A stretch of DNA of 22,007 bases from Chara braunii. Lineage: Eukaryota; Streptophyta; Charophyceae; Charales; Characeae. Below are positions 1-8,630 of this stretch, in pieces. The stretch's first letter is position 1. Each line of letters begins with the position of its first letter. The notes beneath the pieces were generated by a model. That model searched no databases, was not told the origin of the DNA, and was given only the letters and a program-made list of their open reading frames with translations. Position numbers and translations under genes: made by a program. The stretch lies in the NCBI GenBank assembly GCA_003427395.1, contig BFEA01000492.1, forward strand, positions 346,388-368,394, given 5' to 3'.

Positions 1-27
1 AAAAAAAAAAAAAAAAAAAAAAAAAAA
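1..27. repeat. poly(A) run at window edge
   Basis: The window opens with 27 A residues. This could be the poly(A) tail of a retroposon lying to the left on the plus strand, or a low-complexity contig edge. Nothing to the left is visible, so it cannot be assigned. Confidence 0.6.
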
Positions 28-526
28 TCTCGATCCGTCTCTGTACAGCGGAGCCAGATACTGACCTCTGGGCCATGGTACTCCCCAAAAGGCGCAGCAG
101 CATTCACGCCGCGACTTCGAATTTCTAGCTGGGAAACTTACTGCTGGTCCAATTGTGTTATATTCCCTGGCAAATGAAGGATCACCTGAGCTGGGGCTGT
201 CGAAATTTTGTGCAACCCCACGTGCACGCTTTGGACCTCTTTTATTATTTATAGAAGGCTAGGCTGAATCTGACACTGAGCGGCCGCGTTGAGCGCCACC
301 AGGTCCACGGCAGACTTGTGTTCTGAGTTGCAAAAACGTCAGACATTCAATCGTGTTATCAATCGTGTTATTTGTGTGCTTACACCTCAGGGCATCCTCA
401 TACTACTGGTAGGAAATGTTACGTGGAGAGAAAGTCCACACCAAATCGGATTGAAATATGCACAGTGGAAGGTCAGAAATCAAATAGACTTGGATGAGAT
501 CAAAATTCAGAGTCCCAGTCTCTTGA
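28..526. other. gene-poor stretch, nothing recognised
   Basis: No recognisable coding sequence, RNA gene or repeat was found. A 118-codon open frame at 289-645 has no recognisable motif and runs into the short retroposon at 575, so I treat it as chance. Confidence 0.5.
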
Positions 527-549
527 GGGACGCTGGGCCCGGTTCCCAG
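527..549 (+). repeat. partial copy of the retroposon head
   Basis: These 23 bp match the first 23 bp of the retroposon head that starts 48 bp downstream at 575, with two differences (A to G and T to C). The two changed bases face each other in the predicted stem, so pairing is kept. The similarity stops at 549 and no body or tail follows. It is either a truncated copy or a partial tandem duplication of the head. Confidence 0.6.
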
Positions 550-574
550 TATGTGCTGTTTTACCATTGTTCAG

Positions 575-717
575 GGGACGCTGGACCCGGTTTCCAGCAG
601 GTGCAGCTCCCCACCAATAGAATGAGTCCCCTGCATGACAGGTAGGAGTGCATGCTCTTACATCACTCCTATCCGTTGTTGCAGGTGGTTTTGTTAAAAA
701 AAAAATGAAAAAAAAAA
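575..717 (+). mobile_element. short poly(A)-tailed retroposon, copy 1
   Basis: This is the only plus-strand member of a family with five copies in the window. The 46-bp head at 575-620 is identical to the heads of copies 2, 3 and 4 except for its central dinucleotide (CA here). A divergent body follows that shares a TGCTCTTAC motif with copy 2, and the element ends in an A-rich tail at 696-717. The length, tail and dispersion fit a non-autonomous SINE-like element mobilised by a LINE. No certain pol III A and B boxes were identified, so the SINE label is inference from structure. Confidence 0.7.
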
Positions 718-1098
718 GGAGGGAGTCCCCAGTCTCTCTCCACTTCAGTCAGCTCCACAAAGAATCCAAGAAAAATCTCAACCAAGTGCAAACAACGTTG
801 AATGACATCAAACAGAGCTTCTACCATCTCCAGCTTGAGGAGTCTTCCTCCTTCCTCCAACCTCAATCATCACCTCCCTGGCTATGGCGCCCACTCTCCC
901 GATACAGAATCCAACCTCCAGACCACCAGCGCTCTCCTGCAGACCTCCAGACACCCAGGGCTCCTCCTCTGGATATGGCGGCGCTAAGCTTAAAGCTGCG
1001 GCGCCCAACCTACAAGCACTCAGATGGCCCAGCGCCAAGTCAGAGACCAGTCAGGAAGAGAGGCGCCAACCCCAGGATGAAGAAGGAAGCTCCAGCTT
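718..1098 (+). other. possible decayed coding remnant, unassigned
   Basis: Overlapping open frames on the plus strand read a charged, possibly helical stretch (about 730-850) followed by a proline- and serine-rich stretch (about 880-1098), but no single frame holds both and no domain is recognisable. It could be a frameshifted fragment of an element protein or simply low-complexity DNA. The frame that starts at 648 begins inside retroposon copy 1, so that start is not real. Confidence 0.2.
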
Positions 1099-1148
1099 GA
1101 AGAAGAAGAAGAAGTAGAAGAAGAAGAAGAAGAAGAAGAAGAAGAAGA
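1099..1148. repeat. GAA microsatellite
   Basis: About 50 bp of GAA units with one GTA interruption near 1114. The same trinucleotide, read as TTC, recurs in both LTR ends (6451-6487 and 13393-13429) and in gag (about 8508-8558), so this repeat type is common here. Confidence 0.9.
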
Positions 1149-1418
1149 TCAGCTACCACGAATAGGAAGACATGGCAGTGCCCAACCCCAACAGCACAGA
1201 GATCACGTGGCTCAGCACTTGAAGCGCATCATGGTTCAGCACTGCAGTATAGCCCGGGCAGCAGCCACCCAGCTATGGCACTGCTCCAGCCGCCTGGCGG
1301 TGTCAACAAAAACTCAAGACGGCAGTTCGCCCACTGAAGACCAACAGGTCAGAAGACCTCTACCTCTACGAGCAGACTCTATTTATTGTAGTTCTAAAAC
1401 AACCTACCGGACCTGACT

Positions 1419-1532
1419 CCTACCTACGTCCTTCCCCTGTTCTATTCGAATACAACACATATGCGTTCTATCCGAATAGCCCTAAATTCCGAATACAACG
1501 CATATGCGTTATGTTCAGGGGAAGAAGGTAGG
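1419..1532. repeat. nested palindrome and inverted-repeat cluster
   Basis: The outer arms, 1419-1439 and 1513-1532, form an imperfect inverted repeat built on CCTACC and TTCCCCTG with complementary GGTAGG and CAGGGGAA. Inside are two near-identical 20-bp direct repeats at 1448-1467 and 1491-1510 (one mismatch). The second contains the perfect 14-bp palindrome AACGCATATGCGTT (1497-1510), and the first overlaps the perfect palindrome TATTCGAATA (1443-1452). It could be a tiny foldback element or MITE remnant. No coding potential was found. Confidence 0.5.
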
Positions 1533-1860
1533 ACACAACTAGTAATCACGCGCCTATGTTCTTCACGCCCCCCCCCACACCCCCAAGTAATGGTGGTACC
1601 AGTCCCAGGCAGTAGCAAAGAGTAAGTTTAGGCCTGAACGACGGTTCGGAGCAGTAGTATGGTTCAGGGGTAATTTAGGAATTTGCAGTAATGTCCCTGT
1701 CGCTCTAGGTCTGTTTCAATTACCAGTTAGGACCCAGAACTTACAAAAACTACAAAAATGACCCTGTTTAAGTGATAGCCCGCTGAGTAACTGCTAGCCT
1801 CCACACCTGACAGGAGTTTTAAACTACTTTCTTAGCGTCAGACCCACTCCCCGGCACTAA
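1533..1860. other. non-coding stretch, nothing recognised
   Basis: No gene, RNA or repeat was recognised. A short C-run lies near 1569-1577. The stretch separates the palindrome cluster from the hairpin at 1861. Confidence 0.5.
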
Positions 1861-1927
1861 GTTCATGCCATGAAAGCATGAGCCTGGCCGACCGTTGCCA
1901 CCAGGTTCATGCTTTATGAACATGAAC
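1861..1927. repeat. 67-bp imperfect hairpin
   Basis: The arms at 1873-1887 and 1901-1915 are 15-bp inverted repeats with one mismatch around a 13-nt loop. After a short mismatched bulge, pairing resumes with GTTCATG (1861-1867) against CATGAAC (1921-1927), giving arms of about 27 nt. If transcribed it would fold into a short stem-loop like a foldback element or small-RNA precursor. No transcription evidence is visible. Confidence 0.5.
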
Positions 1928-2006
1928 ATAGCACCCGTGGGCCCTGGCCAGCATTGTGGTTCAGTGAACTGTTCAGTATGTGCATGCAGTGAATGAGTGC
2001 ATGGGT

Positions 2007-2415
2007 CTCTCTCCACTAAACTAGACTCACGAAAAAAGTTGTGAGTGCTTCAAGCACTCACAAACTTCTCTTTTGTTTTCTTTTTCTTTTTTAACACCCC
2101 CTTCTCAGCGCTACATGACAGCCCTTCTACAGCGCTAGATGACAGCGCCAGCTCGTTCTGATGGTCGGGGCAGGGGGCACACTCACGAAAAGAAAGTGGC
2201 TGGAGGGGGAGTACGAAGGAGGACACTAGAAAAGAGGCCGGAGCGTTGCAGGCTGTGAACTCTATACAAATCGAGAGTGCCCCCCTTCGAGATAGAAGCG
2301 CTTTCTGACAGACAGCTCTCGAAGGGTGACAGTTGTCATGAGTTCCAGTCTAGAGTAAGTAAGTGGAGAGAGGCGTTACTCTCTAAACTTCGGGAGTCTA
2401 GAGTAGTGGAGTGAG
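2007..2415. mobile_element. candidate MITE-like element with terminal inverted repeats
   Basis: The 18-bp stretch at 2011-2028 is the reverse complement of 2394-2411 at 16 of 18 positions, with weaker similarity continuing a few bases outward. The interval is about 400 bp, has no plausible gene and is rich in secondary structure. It holds a perfect 12-bp-arm hairpin at 2039-2063, a direct repeat (CAGCGCTA then ATGACAGC) at about 2107-2125 and 2133-2151, and a 10-bp-arm hairpin at 2283-2292 with 2317-2326. No clear target-site duplication was seen, and a second related right end lies at 2346-2374. The MITE call is inference. Confidence 0.35.
2039..2063. repeat. perfect 12-bp-arm hairpin
   Basis: TTGTGAGTGCTT (2039-2050) is followed by one C and then its exact reverse complement (2052-2063). 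Pairing continues outward with one bulge. The hairpin sits just inside the left end of the candidate MITE-like element. Confidence 0.8.
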
Positions 2416-2542
2416 GCCCCATATGTTTAGTTTTCTTTTTAATCTCATAGACTTGGCCAAGTCACATCATCCATGCCATGTGAGCTACTGACATCGTTGA
2501 CAGGCTGGATGGCCCTGATCACATCAGCAATAATTGCTTAGG

Positions 2543-2677
2543 TTTTTTTTTTTTTTTTTTTTGAAACCACTTGGGTCACTAGGCGGGGTGGTAAGAGCAT
2601 CCCCCCCTAGTGCCCTCGTAGGTGCTCCAGTCTATTGGTGGGGAGCAGCACCTGCTGGAAACCGGGTCCAGCGTCCC
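2543..2677 (-). mobile_element. short poly(A)-tailed retroposon, copy 2
   Basis: On the minus strand the element starts with the invariant 46-bp head (2677 down to 2632, central dinucleotide CT), continues through a body sharing the TGCTCTTAC motif with copy 1, and ends in a pure 20-A tail (plus-strand T run 2543-2562). In the opposite direction the body contains GGGGTGGTAAGAGC, which resembles a tRNA D-arm or A-box, so part of the body may be tRNA-derived in antisense. The unbroken A tail suggests a relatively recent insertion. Confidence 0.72.
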
Positions 2678-2919
2678 ATCAAACGGCAACCAAATTTACA
2701 AGTTTGAAACCCGTCTCAGGCCGCTCCTCAGTGATACCCTTTAAGATTCCTCCTACTCAACCTACCCTACCGACTTCTGAAACAAACCACAGCATTACCC
2801 ACTTTGTCCGCCTATTCCTCTGCTTGTGTAGGCACACCGGGACCCTCTGGGGGGCACCAGCAGGGTCCCGCACCTCAGTCTTCTTTCCTTGTCTTGCTGT
2901 CCTGCTTTCGGATGGAGTA
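2678..2919. other. non-coding stretch with a short hairpin
   Basis: No gene was recognised. A hairpin with CGGGACCCT (2838-2846) and AGGGTCCCG (2862-2870) as perfect 9-bp arms is the only structure found. An open frame at 2635-2949 starts inside retroposon copy 2 and is not credible. Confidence 0.5.
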
Positions 2920-3145
2920 GGGAGAAGACGAAGGGGTAAAGGGAAGTAAGGAGGAAGAAAAGGGAGGTCAGAAGAAATGAAAAGAAATGAAAGGAGGTGA
3001 AAAAGGTGATGAGAGACAGTGAGAAAAAAAGAAAAAGAGGTAATAAAAAGTGATAAAAGTGATAAGAAGTGATAAGAAGTAATAAAAAGTACTGAGAAAT
3101 AATAGGAAGTAAAAGGAGCAAAAGGAGCAACAGGGAAAGGTACGA
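2920..3145. repeat. purine-rich low-complexity tract
   Basis: The plus strand is almost pure A and G with T interruptions. It includes short tandem units such as GTGATAAGAAGTGATAAGAA near 3058-3078 and AAAGGAGC near 3113-3127. On the minus strand this lies directly downstream of the LINE A stop, so it may be an expanded 3' tail of that element. Leucine- and phenylalanine-rich open frames on the minus strand here are artefacts of the repeat. Confidence 0.75.
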
Positions 3146-3849
3146 TGCTCAGCTTTTGCCTTACTGGCTCTCAACCAAGGCTAGCAGGTGGGGGGGGAAG
3201 GGGTTTCCAAACTCCTGCGCAGGCCTAAGCGGGGTCCCGGGGCCAATTTTTGTCCAGTCCCGGTACACCAGATGGTGTTCTGTGCATTTCGCTCATCCCC
3301 CCGGTGTTCTCTTCGCTCATCTTCTGTCCAGTGCACCTCCGCCATCCAACCTTTTCGCCTCCCCACCAGCCAGTCCTCCCCAAACCGGGAGATGATCCGG
3401 TCTGCATCTCCCGATGAGTATACACTGTCCAGTTTCACCTTAGTTGCCTGCCATTGGGCTGAGATCTCGCTTTGGACCAAAACTTTGAGTTGCTCAGTTA
3501 CCTCCCCTTCCTCTACCCTGGCTTCCTCCCTTTCCAAAACGCATCTCCTCCACCATATCACCCAGAGCACTGATCGCCTGCCAATGTGGAAGAGATTCTC
3601 TATGAAGGTGCTCTCTTGGGTGCGGGGGTAGCCCTCCAGTCCCATGGCCAGGGCGTGTCCGGTACCGTCTGTCGCCAGACCCTGTCCCACCGGCGCCACA
3701 GTAGCACCGACGAGGGGCATTGCATAAAGATATGCTCCAGCGTCTCTGCCCGCTTGTGAGATGGAAAATTTTGCAGGCAGCTTCGGCACCACGGCAGCGC
3801 CCTCCCTTGTTGCTCTAGCTTGGTGTGGTCAATCAGCCAGTCCAACCGT

Positions 3850-4297
3850 CTGGCAAGTAGAGTGTAGGTACTTTAGTCGGACGCCTTGGCCCAGCTATCG
3901 GCCGCGGGCGATTCCCGTTAACGCACCGATAGTTACGCGCTTCGGGGCACCGAACGGCAATGGCTGGAAGCGCCAGCGAAAATGAATACGAAACGGTGCC
4001 CCGGCGGCTCGGCAAAACTTGGCGGCCGGTCGGCTCCCGTGCTCCCGATATCCTGTCTTGTCTAGTTGCGTCGCGTCGATCCTCTGGGGAGCTTGCGCCT
4101 GGCTGAGCTCGAATAGGGGAAGCTGAATTTTCACTGGAGGATTGCAGAGTCGGCGAAATTCGCTCGTGGGACGTGTTTTCTGATTGGAGGTCAACTGTGT
4201 CGTTTTTCGAATATGGTACAATCGGTACGGTAGAGAGACTGCAAAGGGAAATGCGTAAAAGATTTTTGCCTAGCCATTATTTGGAAAGAATAAGTTG
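3850..4297. other. CpG-rich insertion inside LINE copy A
   Basis: In LINE copy B the zinc-domain lead-in runs directly from RCLPT to NDWLIDHT (19498-19460). In copy A the same two parts are separated by about 450 bp that have no counterpart in B. The stretch is richer in CG dinucleotides than the LINE around it, especially about 3880-4100. No terminal repeats or tail were recognised. Possible edges share AAGT, but they are uncertain by about 10 bp. It may be a captured fragment of host single-copy DNA or an unrecognised small element. Open frames exist on both strands (3895-4221 minus, 4173-4496 plus) but neither has a recognisable domain. Confidence 0.55.
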
Positions 4298-5210
4298 GGA
4301 GGCAGCGGTGGGCTATCTGCCATTGCAGGGAGGAGATCTTTGCCGGCCTCAGTTTGTAGTCCCTGAACCACCTGATCGGTCTCACCAGGCCTCTATCAAC
4401 ATTGAGTTGGCGCTGCCACCTATCTTCTACGACATCCCGCAGTTTCTTTTTTGTTCTCAGCATTATGTACGCTGTCTTTGCCTTCAGGTGGGCTAGGTCC
4501 ACTATCGTATGGCTCCTCCTGCCTCTTGGGTTAGCTTAGTTCGGCTGGTTTGTTGGGCTCCACCTCCATTCATTGGGGTCGAGGGGCAGGTCTGAGATCG
4601 GGGTCATTGGTATGTAGGCCCTCTTACCCTCTGCTCTCTTCTAACACTCTGATACGGTAGACCGCCTGTTTTTCTTTCCACAGGAAGGGCTGCTTGTTAC
4701 CGATTAGCCCTCCATTTTTGTTCGTCTCATACCTGTCGATCAGCACCTCGTCCCGGCCCACCAAGTGTATCCGTCCTACATGGCCCTTTTCACTTGGCAA
4801 TCCTACCCAGTCCCCTTCCTCCAGTCTCTGTCCTTTCTTCAAGATGGTAAGCCATACCAGGGGGAAGCTCTCAATCATATCTTCTAGCACTGTCTGTGTG
4901 TGATGGTAGTACCTTAGCCAACCCCTCATTCTGTCCTGAGTTTTCCAGTCTTTTGTCTCGGTGTCCCACAAGTCTCCCACACGCAGCACCCCGTGTTGTA
5001 CCCACCCCTTCCACGGGGAGTCCGAACTGCACCTTACCTGTCCGTGGGAGTCCATGATCCACCTATTTCCGAACGAGGGCTGTCTATAGACTTCCTCCCA
5101 CCGGTCCGGTGCTGGCCTGCAAGGGATTGGAAGTTTTCTCCACGTCCTCAATAGGCGCGACCAAAATTCTTCCACTGGATCTCCATTTCTATATTTCCTC
5201 GGGATCTTCC

Positions 5211-5214
5211 AATA
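5211..5214. repeat. target-site duplication, left copy (AATA)
   Basis: AATA directly precedes TG at 5215. The same four bases follow the 3' LTR at 13529-13532. If the shared T is counted, the repeat is AATAT on both sides, but the element would then start with G and break the TG...CA rule. Confidence 0.6.
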
Positions 5215-6586
5215 TGTAATGACCCGTCAAACACAGACTGAGAACACTGCTGATTTCTGAAGTTCTGCTGATGGAATGGATGCCTTGCTGAGATTCCCGC
5301 ATTCTGCTGTGTTTTCTAAGTCTGTCTATGTGTGCGTGCTGGTAACCTGCGTGCCTGTCTGAGTGCTTGTTGGTATGAGTGTATGTGTGACCTGCAAGGG
5401 TACTTGCTCGTTTGGTGGGCCCGTAGGGCCGGTACTTACCTGTGGCCGTGGCATTGAGGGTGGCAGCAGGGGAAAACACTCGAGTAGCGGAGGCAGGGGC
5501 CCTCGGCACCTGGAGCAGCGGGAAAACACTCAAGTAGCAGGTAGGCCAGTACCGCACCCAGTAGCAGTAGATGTGCCGCGTACTCGAGGCCGAGCAGAAG
5601 AAGACAAAGATGGCATTTTTAGAGGCCCAGTAGTGGTAGGCTAGGTCTAGGCCGGTACCAGTCCATCCAGTCTGACTCTAGAGCCTGTGCGGGCAATATC
5701 AGAGTCTGCAATGATGTTTCCCTCCGAAAAGGAGGAGGTACCGGTTGCTTGGGAGGCCGAGCGGCCTGGAAGTCATCGCCCAGGAGGCAAGTAGGCCGCT
5801 ATATCAAGAGGCTGAGGCAAGAGCTCAGCCGCATTCTTCAGTGTGCAAGTTTGGCGACACGCTGTTGGAGCACTGACTGGAGTGGCGCTGGGTACAACAG
5901 CGCTGCTGGGAGGAAGCAGCCGGGAGCTTCCACCTTGGCTATGGTGGAGCTCTACCGGTAGGAGGAGGAGGGAGAAGGGGACCAAGGAGGAGAGTGGCGA
6001 GGCACTTACCTGGCTATGGTAGACACCATCTTCATCTCCTTGCTAGGCGCTGCATCAGGAAAGCTCCCGCGGGGGTAGTGCCGCATCAAGGAAGCTCGGG
6101 ACAGAGTCAGGCATGGTGGTTGAGTGGGCAGCGACATAGCTGCATGGAGATGACCTTGAAGTGGGGCAACGACATAGCTGCTTTGGGTTGTCCTTTGGAC
6201 AGGAGGCTGAAGCCTCAGTAGTCCGCCATAGCCTCGGCCCGTATGTAGAGGAAGAGGAAGGGTGGCCATGGCTATCGTGGACCTGATGTTGTGCCTGCAG
6301 TAGAAGTGGGATTCGGACATTGATTCTGGTTCAGTCTTTCAACATTATTATTGTTATTTTTTGTTGGAATAAGAGGGGAGGAGATAAGGAGGAAGAGATT
6401 GGTTGGCGAAGAAGAAGAGCCTTGTTATTGGTCTATGCTGGAGTACATCATCTTCTTCTTCTTTCTTACTTCTTCTTCTTCTTCTTTCCCTCTCTCTCCT
6501 CTCAAGTTCATTCATTTGTTTTTGCAATTGGATGGCATTGTACTTTCAGCTGAATGTATACTTCAAAATTGGCCAGGATCGTAACA
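5215..6586 (+). repeat. 5' LTR (about 1.37 kb by inference)
   Basis: It begins TGTAATGACC at the LINE junction and ends GTAACA one base before the primer binding site, so the termini obey TG...CA. Only its last 138 bp (6449-6586) are confirmed by a match to the 3' end of the element. The earlier 1.2 kb has no partner in the window and is assigned by position. Inside are imperfect direct repeats, for example GGAAAACACTCGAGTAG (5471-5487) against 5521-5537 with one mismatch, and GACATAGCTGC near 6133 and 6171. TTC microsatellite lies at 6451-6487. Promoter and polyadenylation sites could not be placed. The alternative is that the true LTR is only about 150 bp and 5215-6440 is a separate insert. 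Confidence 0.6.
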
Positions 6587-6587
6587 T

Positions 6588-6599
6588 TGGTATCGGAGC
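6588..6599 (+). promoter_or_regulatory. primer binding site, initiator tRNA-Met type
   Basis: TGGTATCGGAGC starts two bases after the LTR end. Known plant LTR retrotransposons commonly use TGGTATCAGAGC, complementary to the 3' end of initiator tRNA-Met. This site differs at one position (G for A). It marks the 5' LTR boundary and the plus orientation of the element. Confidence 0.8.
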
Positions 6600-6636
6600 G
6601 GATTCTACGTGCTGGCGAGAGTTGACTTTGCTGCCA

Positions 6637-6698
6637 TAACCCCAACCCTAATGGTAAGGGCTAACCACTTAGGGTTAGGGCTGGAAGTTAGGGTTAAG
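6637..6698. repeat. interstitial telomere-like motifs
   Basis: CCCAACCCTAA near 6642, CTTAGGGTTAGGG at 6668-6680 and GTTAGGGTTAAG at 6687-6698 are scattered TTAGGG/CCCTAA-like units in both orientations. They do not form a continuous array. Confidence 0.5.
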
Positions 6699-7930
6699 TG
6701 GGGCAGCGTGGTAAAGGGAAGTTGCTCCCACCTGGCAGGGCCGTGTAGGGTCGACACTAGACCCGGCGAGGTTGTTGGAGTGCATGTTTGTGGTGGCGAG
6801 ACACAAGGCGGGACTTCGTGATGCAACTTGAGAGAGGCGACAATGAAGGGCACCTACAACTTGAATCTGGACTTCAAGGAAGACGAGGAGTGACTTTAGG
6901 GCTCCCCTCAAGTAGGCGAGCTTGAGGGTGGCAGCGATATCTACACCTACGGACTGCAAGTTGCTGCTTTGATCTTCAACATCGCCGGGGGATCCGACTT
7001 TGTACTTTGGGGTAGATGTTGACCCTCCTAGATGATAGGACACTAATGTAGAGGATGCTAATTGGGTCAGGAGGACTATGTGAGAGAGGGGGTGAGTTCT
7101 TTTCATCTCAAGAGCCCGACTACTCAGGTAAGTGTCGTGCCGCCATGGTGCCCATGTGTGTGTGCATGAAATTGACTGTCTGTTGGGGTTTTCTGGGTTC
7201 TTCTTCCATTCTCCATAGTCTTGATTGTATGTGAGGTGTGTGAGCTGCCTACTCACCTGACGAGTGAATGAATGGAGTATCTTGTTGCCATGCGATATCT
7301 CTCTACAATGCTTTGTTTATTTCATTCTGAACGGCTGTAGTCTGTAGGTTCTTTCTGGGGCAAAATTTCATTTTTCAATTCGGTAGGGACAGAGTAGGTC
7401 TTTGTGGAACTCTTGTTGGTTGGGACCCGGTTCTGACTCCAGTGGGACCATTTGGGACTCAGCGTGACCAGGCCCAAACAAGAAGGGCCCCTCAGGCCAA
7501 ATCTGTAGACGTCAGTTACCTTGCTCTATCTGATTGGGACTCGGACTTTATGCTTTCGGACCAGGACACTCGCTGCGGAGGGGATCTCCGCTGAGACGTT
7601 TTATCAGACTTTACCGCACGATCCGCTGCCTGACTCGCACCTTGGACACCACTCAATTCTCTCTTGCATTTTGTTGTACACCTTGAATCTGATTTGCTGT
7701 GTCTTCACGGAGCTGAGTCCGGCTAGGCTTGAGAGGACCTCATACGTAGTCGGTCCAGACTGTGTGGCTGGATCAGATCTCTCTGATCTTTATTTCTTTT
7801 TTTGTTTTGACTGCTCTCCAGTCCAAATGAATTGCCACTCCGGCTAGGAGTTCTACCTTCTCTTCTGATTGTTTTCAAAGTTGTTTCTTTGACTTGGTTC
7901 GTTAAATCCCTGCGTCTACACGATCGCAAA

Positions 7931-7957
7931 CGAGAGAGAGAGAGAGAAGAGAGAAGC
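7931..7957. repeat. GA-rich microsatellite before gag
   Basis: A run of GA units (about 7931-7946) with AAGAGAGAAG following ends three bases before the ATG at 7960. It may only be a slippage tract in the leader. Confidence 0.7.
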
Positions 7958-8507
7958 TTATGAGAGTTGCTCTTGAGGGCGTGAGGAGAGGGAAGAGGAG
8001 TGTTCGTCCCAGAAATGCCAGGAAGTATGGACCCCTCTTGAGAGACTTGCTAACACCCTCATCCTCCACTATGGCATCTGCAGCAGAATGGAAGCTGCAA
8101 ATGGACGCTGCCCCCGAGGCAGAAAAAGCGCAGTATCGATTCTTCTATGAGAAAGCATTCAAGAGGGAAGAGGAAGAGAAGGAGAAGGAGAGGGAGGAGA
8201 AGATAAAGGCTCATGAAGCCATTTTCTGTACCCTGCCTGCCCTAACCGATGGGGAGGTGGAAGAGAAAACCGTTCCACTCCTCCGGGCTTTGGTAGAAGT
8301 CCGGGCTGTTGAGGACCATACTGGCCAACTCGCCAAAGTGTTCGACGAACTCAAAAAGTTGCGAGAAGACATGACCCTGATGGCGCAGCAACACCGTGAC
8401 CAGCTGCAACAATTCGCTAACGTGCACCCAGCCCAAAGTATCCTTCTGCCTGCTTACCCTGCTTCTAGTGTTGCGTGTCAGTCTGTTCTTGCCCCTCTAA
8501 CAACGTT

Positions 8508-8558
8508 TTCTTCTTCCTCTTCTTCTTCTTTTTCTTCTTCTTCTTCTTCTTCTTCTTC
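8508..8558. repeat. TTC microsatellite in gag
   Basis: Nearly continuous TTC units encode serine in the upstream gag frame and phenylalanine in the downstream gag frame. The frame change between the two halves of gag lies in or just after this tract, consistent with a unit-breaking slippage event. Confidence 0.85.
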
Positions 8559-8606
8559 GAGTGTGTGGCCAACAGCCTATCCGGATCTGCAGTAGGTCCA
8601 GACCCC

Positions 8607-8630
8607 GCTGCTGCTGCTGCTGCTGCAGCT
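8607..8630. repeat. GCT repeat (polyalanine) in gag
   Basis: Seven alanine GCT/GCA codons in a row in the downstream gag frame. It is a second slippage-prone tract close to the first. Confidence 0.8.

Larger units (their letters stand above)
3161..5214 (-). pseudogene. LINE copy A, 3' part of ORF2 (zinc domain and tail)
   Basis: This is the C-terminal part of a non-LTR retrotransposon ORF2, read right to left, and is the continuation of 13529-16413. It opens with an aromatic-rich reading (WKIPRKY, EEFWSRLL, then VGDLWD near 4970), followed by a helix-rich stretch and the QWQIAHRCLPT segment near 4310. After an interruption it resumes with WLIDHT (about 3825-3845). The zinc-binding RVT-type domain then reads CRSC, HIFMQC and LLWRRWDRVW between about 3790 and 3680. 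The tail has RRSVLWVIWWRRC and a charged helical segment. The last segment shifts frame before PAQEF and PFPPH and stops at 3163-3161. Copies B and C share this order. The reading is broken by at least two frame changes and an insertion, so it is non-functional. Confidence 0.85.
6600..7959 (+). other. gypsy 5' leader between PBS and gag
   Basis: About 1.36 kb separate the primer site from the first plausible gag start, which is long for this superfamily. No conserved domain was recognised in the open frames here (for example 7521-7847 plus and 6675-7256 minus). The stretch holds a cluster of telomere-like units at 6637-6698 and a GA repeat just before gag. It should carry the packaging signal in a living element, but nothing specific can be pointed to. 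Confidence 0.5.

Noticed and set aside
2795-3174. Leucine- and phenylalanine-rich minus-strand open frames resembling membrane proteins
   Set aside because: They are translations of the purine-rich low-complexity tract and have no independent support.
6423-6427. TGTTA as an LTR start forming a perfect inverted repeat with the TAACA end
   Set aside because: The right-hand LTR has no matching TGTTA and no direct repeat flanks 6423. The LINE junction at 5214/5215 gives a better boundary, although a short LTR is kept as an alternative.
6320-6639. Three overlapping short plus-strand open frames
   Set aside because: They lie in the LTR end and its TTC microsatellite and share no conserved protein features.
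7421-7445. GGGACCCGGTTCTGACTCCAG resembling the retroposon head
   Set aside because: Only about ten consecutive bases match the head, the order then differs, and no body or tail follows.
5215-7959. Nearly equal lengths of the inferred LTR (1372) and leader (1373), suggesting a tandem LTR
   Set aside because: The two stretches show no sequence similarity by eye. The equality looks accidental.
8475-8560. Poly-phenylalanine start of the 400-codon open frame at 8475
   Set aside because: It is the TTC microsatellite read in the downstream gag frame. The real upstream gag reading is in the frame starting at 7960.
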